Assembly (NCBI GenBank): GCA_937891085.1
Contig: CALAEY010000095.1
Location: 1 to 37,373 of the forward strand
Reading direction: 5' to 3'
DNA from: an uncultured Prevotellaceae bacterium
Lineage (GTDB): Bacteria > Bacteroidota > Bacteroidia > Bacteroidales > Bacteroidaceae
DNA length: 37,373 nucleotides
Below are positions 33,170 to 37,373 of this stretch, one piece after another; positions within the stretch are counted from its first letter, which is position 1, and the number at the start of each line of letters is the position of its first letter. The notes beneath the pieces were generated by a model that was not told the origin of the DNA, did not search any database, and saw only the letters and a list, made by a program, of their open reading frames with translations. The position numbers and the translations under genes were made by a program.

Positions 33170-34009
33170 TCAAGGTGTGACTGTTATTTTTCCCATAGTC
33201 TCTTCACTGATGGTGTAGAGTTTTCCTGCCACGTATGTCTGTTTTGGCAAGGTCCACTCTATTGAGGTAGCTAGCAATCTAAGTTTCGGCGTAACCTCAT
33301 CGGTTGGTGGGAAGAACGGAATAAACAGATCTGCCGTGGTGGAATACACATGTGTATCAGAGTCGTAGGTCACTATGGCACTCAAATCTGCATTTGTATG
33401 AGTCACACCAGTTTGTGAAGTGATATCAATATATGTTGGCCTGTAGTAACATATATTATTAACACTACTTAAATCTACGTAACTATTTCCCAAGTCGTAC
33501 TCATCTTCTGTTGCCACCAAATCACGCCCACTCGGCACACGCATAAACGAGGAGATGGGGGCTAACTCTATGGCTGAAGTTATCACACCGTCTTTAGCCT
33601 CTAACGCAGCAGCACCAAGCACGGTGTAGCTGCCCAGCGTTCCTGCGCCGTAATTATAAACCTCACTACTCGAATTTAAAAGCATTCGAGGAAATTTCCA
33701 ACCATCCTCTACCTCCTTATAAGGATAGTAAACGCCCACTGCTGCATCACCCTCGAAAGAGAACCGAGCCTCAGTACTTGCCAGCTCAGAGGCCTGCTTG
33801 AATGTGGCCGTCTTGCCATCGGCAGAGATTACATCTACCACAAACTTGGTACAAGATAATGTGCTTCCGCCATCTTGTGTCCAAGTGACAGAAAGAGCAT
33901 CGGTAGCTTCCCACTTGCCTTTAAGCCCAGGAGTGGCACCAGTGCCATCGAGTTCCCACACAGAACGCGTGTCTGCCCCTGGCAGGGTCACGGTGATAGT
34001 AGGCAGCAA
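33170..34009 (-). pseudogene. N-terminally truncated fimbrillin-like surface protein
   Basis: The leftward frame encodes about 279 residues in the style of Bacteroidetes fimbrillin-family lipoproteins: ITVTLPGADTRSVWEL near the start, DALSVTW, AVGVYYPY, then a second beta-rich half ending in GKLYTISEETMGKITVTP. Family members begin with a lipoprotein signal of 20-40 residues; none is found here. In frame upstream there is no ATG before a TGA at about 34048, and only a TTG at 34009 could start it, with no good ribosome-binding site. The 5' end seems lost where an unrelated rightward gene scrap begins (about 34010). It could still be expressed from TTG, but would not be exported. Confidence 0.65.
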
Positions 34010-34150
34010 TATGCCAATCTGAACAACGTGAGCCGCACCACAGCTTCAAAAGAGCTCAACGCCCTAAGCAAAGACCCCGCATCGGGCATCGGCACTCAAG
34101 GACAGGCTTCTCACAAAATCTGGATAAAGCGTAAGACGAACTTAGAGTAG
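34010..34150 (+). pseudogene. 3' scrap of a gene with a winged-helix-like end
   Basis: The rightward frame from about 34010 to the TAG at 34148-34150 reads YANLNNVSRTTASKELNAL, then GIGTQGQASHKIW. This recalls the C-terminal winged helix of Fic-family and AlbA-type proteins (SRxTAxxxLxxL, GxGxxxxY). There is no start and no upstream part. It abuts the truncated fimbrillin-like gene head to head, suggesting a deletion or rearrangement scar. The resemblance is weak. Confidence 0.35.
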
Positions 34151-34178
34151 TTCTAAGACATGAAAAAGTCCAAATAAA

Positions 34179-34210
34179 TTTGGCGTTTCGCTCGCTTATC
34201 CGTAACTTTG
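34179..34210 (+). promoter_or_regulatory. pheS promoter
   Basis: A perfect match to the Bacteroidetes consensus: TTTG (34179-34182), a 20-bp spacer and TAACTTTG (34203-34210), 34 nt before the pheS ATG. Confidence 0.8.
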
Positions 34211-34244
34211 CGACTTCAAATAAGGAAAATAACAAACTAACGAT

Positions 34245-35282
34245 ATGCTGACTGACAAAATCAATGAACTTCTGAAAGAAGTACAAGACCTGCATGCCGC
34301 CAATGCCGAGGAGCTGGAGGCACTGAGACTGAAGTATCTGAGCAAGAAAGGTATCATCAACGACCTGATGAACGACTTCCGCACCGTGGCAGCCGATCAG
34401 AAGCGTGAGGTGGGCATGAAGCTCAACGAACTGAAGAAGCAGACGCAAGACCGCATCAACGCCCTGAAGGAGCAGTTCGAGGCTCTGAGCGAAAGCAAGA
34501 ACGATGCCGACCTTACCCGCACGGCCTATCCCGTGAAGCTGGGTACCCGCCACCCGCTGACGCTGGTGAAGAACGAGATTATCGACATCTTCGGACGCAT
34601 GGGCTTCACCCTGGCCGACGGCCCTGAGGTAGAGGACGACCTGCACGTATATACCAAGATGAACTTCGCTGCCGACCATCCTGCGCGCGACATGCAAGAT
34701 ACGTTCTTCGTGGAGCAGAATGCCGAGGATGTGGTGAAGAACATCATCCTGCGCTCTCACACCAGCTCTGTGCAGGCCCGCGTGATGGAGAAGACGCAGC
34801 CGCCTATCCGCGTGATCTGCCCCGGACGCGTCTATCGCAACGAGGCCATCAGCGCCCGTGCACACTGCTTCTTCCATCAGGTAGAAGGTCTCTACATCGA
34901 CAAGGGAGTGAGCTTCACCGACCTGAAGCAGGTGCTGCTGACCTTTGCCCGTGAGATGTTCGGCCCAGACACCAAGATCCGTCTGCGCCCCAGCTATTTC
35001 CCCTTCACGGAGCCAAGTGCCGAGATGGACATCAGCTGCAACATCTGCGGCGGTGTGGGCTGCTCTTTTTGCAAGCACACCGGTTGGGTGGAGATCTTAG
35101 GCTGCGGCATGGTAGATCCTAACGTGCTGGAGGCCTGCGGCATAGACAGCAAGGTGTATTCGGGCTATGCCTTCGGTATGGGTATCGAGCGCATTGCCAA
35201 CCTGAAGTATCAGGTGAGCGACCTGCGTCTGTTCTCTGAGAACGACGTCCGCTTCCTCCGTGAATTCGAAGCAGCGTTTTAA
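34245..35282 (+). CDS. pheS: phenylalanine-tRNA ligase alpha subunit
   Basis: PheS is the catalytic subunit of the alpha2-beta2 enzyme that charges tRNA-Phe. The 345-residue protein has an N-terminal coiled coil (about 1-85), then the class II synthetase core with motif 1 region ADGPEVEDDLHVY, motif 2 (VYRNEAISARAHCFFHQVEGL) and motif 3 at the end (FGMGIERIANLKY). A zinc-binding-like insertion CNICGGVGCSFC lies near residue 265-276. It is preceded by a strong promoter and its codons are G+C-richer than its left neighbours, as expected for a highly expressed core gene. pheT is not in the window. Confidence 0.98.
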   Translation: MLTDKINELLKEVQDLHAANAEELEALRLKYLSKKGIINDLMNDFRTVAADQKREVGMKLNELKKQTQDRINALKEQFEALSESKNDADLTRTAYPVKLGTRHPLTLVKNEIIDIFGRMGFTLADGPEVEDDLHVYTKMNFAADHPARDMQDTFFVEQNAEDVVKNIILRSHTSSVQARVMEKTQPPIRVICPGRVYRNEAISARAHCFFHQVEGLYIDKGVSFTDLKQVLLTFAREMFGPDTKIRLRPSYFPFTEPSAEMDISCNICGGVGCSFCKHTGWVEILGCGMVDPNVLEACGIDSKVYSGYAFGMGIERIANLKYQVSDLRLFSENDVRFLREFEAAF

Positions 35283-35287
35283 GGATT

Positions 35288-35359
35288 ATTGAGAGATTGA
35301 GAGATTGAGAGATTGAGATATTGAGAGATTGAGAGATTGAGAGATTGAGAAATTGAGAG
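35288..35359. repeat. nine-unit octamer array, left of the S23-type gene
   Basis: Nine 8-bp units start 6 nt after pheS. Seven are ATTGAGAG; the fourth is ATTGAGAT and the eighth ATTGAGAA. The array ends 14 nt before the start of the four-helix-bundle gene. Confidence 0.97.
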
Positions 35360-35373
35360 ATTAGGGCACACAC

Positions 35374-35730
35374 ATGGAGAAAGACGACAACATTATTTTA
35401 GTTTTGAGTAAGCAGTTTGCAGTTAGAATTATAAGATTGTATCAATTTTTGAAAGAAAACAACAATGAAATTGTCTTATCTAAGCAACTGCTCAGAAGCG
35501 GAACTAGCATTGGAGCAAATATTCGTGAAAGCATAAATGCCCAGAGCAAAATGGACTTTATAAGCAAAATGAATATTGCCCTAAAAGAGGCAAATGAAAC
35601 CGAATACTGGCTTGAATTACTCTATGAAACCAATTATTTAAATAGGGCGCAATATGATTCCATCTACAGCGATTGTGGAAAAATAGTAGGAACTCTTACC
35701 AAAATAATAAGAAAAGCGAAAGGATTATAA
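35374..35730 (+). CDS. four-helix-bundle protein (S23/IVP family)
   Basis: This 118-residue all-helical protein has the family core (LLRSGTSIGANIRES, and KEANETEYWLELL). Relatives are encoded in 23S rRNA intervening sequences of spirochetes and as accessory Avd proteins of diversity-generating retroelements; free-standing copies in Bacteroidetes have no known function. A basic patch (KIIRKAK at the end) fits nucleic-acid binding, which is inference. The gene is clearly A+T richer than pheS and nth beside it and is bracketed by octamer arrays in inverted orientation, which suggests an inserted cassette. No reverse transcriptase or variable repeat is near. Confidence 0.9.
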   Translation: MEKDDNIILVLSKQFAVRIIRLYQFLKENNNEIVLSKQLLRSGTSIGANIRESINAQSKMDFISKMNIALKEANETEYWLELLYETNYLNRAQYDSIYSDCGKIVGTLTKIIRKAKGL

Positions 35731-35731
35731 T

Positions 35732-35763
35732 ATCTCCATTTCTCAATCTCTCAATATCTCAAT
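35732..35763. repeat. four-unit octamer array, right of the S23-type gene, inverted
   Basis: On the reverse strand the units read ATTGAGAT, ATTGAGAG, ATTGAGAA, ATGGAGAT. The T-G-A order of last bases matches units 4 to 8 of the left array with two fewer G units, so this is an inverted, shortened copy. Confidence 0.92.
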
Positions 35764-35782
35764 AATATAATTATAGTATGAA

Positions 35783-36439
35783 ATGAAGAAGTCTGACCGA
35801 TACAAGGGCGTGCTGGAGTGGTTCAGGACCAACGTACCAGTGGCAGAGACGGAGTTGAAGTATGACAACCCGTACCAACTGCTTATGGCGGTGATTCTGA
35901 GCGCGCAGTGCACAGACAAGCGGGTGAACATGATCTCCCCTGCCCTGTTTGCCGCCTTCCCCACACCCGAGGTGATGGCTGCCTCATCGGTCGAGGAGGT
36001 CTTTGAGTATGTCAAGACGGTGTCTTACCCCAATAGCAAGGCCAAGCACTTGGTGGGCATGGCACAGATGCTGGTGAACGACTTCGGCGGAGAGGTGCCC
36101 GACAATCTGGACGATCTGGTGAAGCTGCCTGGCGTGGGACGCAAGACAGCCAATGTGGTGCAGGCGGTGATCTTCAACAAGCCCACCATGGCGGTAGATA
36201 CCCATGTATTCCGCGTGAGCCATCGCATAGGGCTGGTGGACGATAAGTGCACCACCCCCTTCAGTGTGGAGAAGGAACTCACCAAGCACATCCCTGCGGC
36301 CGACATACCCACGGCACACCATTGGCTCATCTTGCATGGGCGCTACACCTGCATGGCCCGCAAGCCCAGATGTGCCAAGTGTGGTTTGCAAATCTACTGC
36401 AAATACTTCACTCAGCATCCCTTAACACCAGAAAACTGA
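35783..36439 (+). CDS. nth: endonuclease III
   Basis: Nth is a base-excision-repair glycosylase and AP lyase acting on oxidised pyrimidines. The 218-residue protein has the helix-hairpin-helix LPGVGRKTANVV with catalytic Lys121, and catalytic Asp139 in MAVDTHVFR. The 4Fe-4S loop has exact C-x6-C-x2-C-x5-C spacing at Cys190, 197, 200 and 206. The start ATG follows shortly after the right octamer array. It is probably transcribed alone or from the S23-type gene. Confidence 0.97.
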   Translation: MKKSDRYKGVLEWFRTNVPVAETELKYDNPYQLLMAVILSAQCTDKRVNMISPALFAAFPTPEVMAASSVEEVFEYVKTVSYPNSKAKHLVGMAQMLVNDFGGEVPDNLDDLVKLPGVGRKTANVVQAVIFNKPTMAVDTHVFRVSHRIGLVDDKCTTPFSVEKELTKHIPAADIPTAHHWLILHGRYTCMARKPRCAKCGLQIYCKYFTQHPLTPEN

Positions 36440-36470
36440 CGTAAGCGCATGGAAAATTGGATTTTTTTTC

Positions 36471-36478
36471 TAACTTTG
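36471..36478 (+). promoter_or_regulatory. pgk -7 box
   Basis: A perfect TAACTTTG lies 53 nt before the pgk ATG. No TTTG is present at 19-21 bp upstream; T-rich sequence occupies the spacer. Confidence 0.5.
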
Positions 36479-36531
36479 CTTCGTTTATAGATATAACAAT
36501 GTGTAACAACTAATATAAATTTACAAAAACT

Positions 36532-37373
36532 ATGACTATCGATCAATTTAATTTTGCCGGAAAGAAGGCAATTGTTCGCGTGGATTTCAATGTGCCATTG
36601 GATGAGAATGGCAAAGTGACTGACGACACCCGCATCCGCGGTGCCCTGCCTACCCTGAAGAAGATCTTGGCAGATGGTGGTGCACTCATCATCATGTCTC
36701 ACATGGGCAAGCCTAAAGGCAAGGTAAATCCTAAGTTCTCTCTGGGTCAGATTGTAGACGATGTAACTGCTGCCCTGGGAACCCCTGTGAAGTTCGCTCC
36801 CGACTGCGCTAAGGCTAAGGAAGCTGCCGATGCCCTGAAGCCAGGTGAGGTGCTGCTGCTGGAGAACCTGCGCTTCTATCCTGAAGAGGAAGGCAAGCCA
36901 GTAGGCATCGAGAAGACCGACCCTGCTTATGACGAGGCTAAGAAGGCCATGAAGGCCAGCCAGAAGGAGTTTGCCAAGACACTCGCTTCTTACGCTGACT
37001 GCTACGTGATGGATGCCTTCGGTACTGCTCACCGCAAGCATGCTTCTACCGCTGTGATCGACGAGTACTTCGACAAGGATCACAAGATGCTGGGCTACCT
37101 CATGGAGAAGGAAGTGAAGGCTGTAGACAATGTGCTGAGCAACATCAAGCGCCCATTCGTAGCCATCATGGGTGGTTCTAAGGTGTCTTCTAAGATTGGT
37201 ATCATCGAGAACCTGCTGGGCAAGGTGGATAAGCTCATCCTCTGCGGCGGTATGACCTATACCTTCGCTAAGGCTCACAACGGCGAGATTGGTGACTCTA
37301 TCGTCGAGATGGACAAGCTGGACGTAGCCTTAGGTGTTGAGGAGCTGGCTAAGAAGAACGGCGTAGAGCTGGT
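36532..37373 (+). CDS. pgk: phosphoglycerate kinase, C-terminus cut by window edge
   Basis: Pgk transfers phosphate from 1,3-bisphosphoglycerate to ADP in glycolysis. I translated from the ATG at 36532 to the window end, about 280 open codons of a protein of about 415. The N-terminal substrate domain shows VRVDFNVPLDENG, the SHMGKPKG segment, LLLENLRFYPEEEG and DAFGTAHRKHAST; the nucleotide-binding domain has begun (AIMGGSKVSSKI). Codon use is strongly biased and G+C rich, as expected for an abundant enzyme. Nothing is unusual. Confidence 0.97.
   Translation, partial: MTIDQFNFAGKKAIVRVDFNVPLDENGKVTDDTRIRGALPTLKKILADGGALIIMSHMGKPKGKVNPKFSLGQIVDDVTAALGTPVKFAPDCAKAKEAADALKPGEVLLLENLRFYPEEEGKPVGIEKTDPAYDEAKKAMKASQKEFAKTLASYADCYVMDAFGTAHRKHASTAVIDEYFDKDHKMLGYLMEKEVKAVDNVLSNIKRPFVAIMGGSKVSSKIGIIENLLGKVDKLILCGGMTYTFAKAHNGEIGDSIVEMDKLDVALGVEELAKKNGVEL

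Noticed and set aside
34056..35078. A 340-codon leftward open frame over pheS
   Set aside because: It is antisense to well-conserved PheS and has a His/Leu-rich composition typical of shadow frames.
35119..35373. A leftward frame rich in SQSLNISI repeats
   Set aside because: It is the translation of the octamer array and the end of pheS, with no independent support.
35374..35730. A diversity-generating retroelement accessory (Avd) gene
   Set aside because: The fold family is shared, but there is no reverse transcriptase, template repeat or variable repeat in the window.
35288..35763. The octamer arrays as a CRISPR
   Set aside because: Units are 8 bp with no spacers and no cas genes.
36412..37278. 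A 288-codon leftward open frame over the pgk start
   Set aside because: It is antisense to pgk, whose motifs are clear; the biased codon use of pgk keeps the opposite frame open.

Overview
The window looks like chromosomal DNA of a Prevotella-type member of the Bacteroidales. This rests on the protein families (DapL, large GltB, fimbrillin-like surface proteins, TorF-type porin, an rSAM/lipoprotein pair) and on repeated Bacteroidetes-type promoters (TTTG, 19-20 bp, TAnnTTTG) in front of several genes. No tRNA, rRNA, CRISPR array or transposase was seen.

Region 1 (1-20051) is a nitrogen-assimilation and glutamine-use divergon. Leftward from a promoter at about 7650 run gltB-gltD-dapF-dapL: glutamate synthase followed by two enzymes of diaminopimelate/lysine synthesis, with dapL cut by the window edge. 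Rightward run glnK-amtB-porin, then a hairpin, then pyrG-purF-carA-carB-glmS-asnB. The layout couples ammonium sensing and uptake (PII, AmtB, an outer-membrane barrel) to GOGAT and to five glutamine amidotransferases (CTP, phosphoribosylamine, carbamoyl phosphate, glucosamine-6-P and asparagine synthesis). The carB gene holds only the first half of the usual protein and ends at the domain boundary.

Region 2 (20150-23092) holds a secreted CE1-type esterase behind a promoter that overlaps a 13-bp perfect inverted repeat. After it comes a two-gene unit of a small lipoprotein overlapping a radical SAM/SPASM protein, a poorly understood conserved pair and the best candidate here for an undescribed system.

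Region 3 (23089-29866) is a leftward gene run, ruvC, pullulanase lipoprotein, tandem ABC ATPase, LtaS-like phosphoglycerol transferase and PAP2 phosphatase, with short overlaps and short tandem repeats at two of its gene junctions.

Region 4 (29867-34150) is accessory: a sparse 460-bp gap, a HepT/MntA toxin-antitoxin pair, a decayed surface-protein gene with an in-frame stop, an ATPase with a DUF234/PD-(D/E)XK-like end, an N-terminally truncated fimbrillin-like gene, and a gene scrap joined to its broken end.

Region 5 (34179-37373) returns to core genes: pheS, nth and the start of pgk. Between pheS and nth lies an AT-richer four-helix-bundle (S23-type) gene bracketed by octamer arrays in inverted orientation. 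A third array of the same octamer lies at the ruvC/pullulanase junction.
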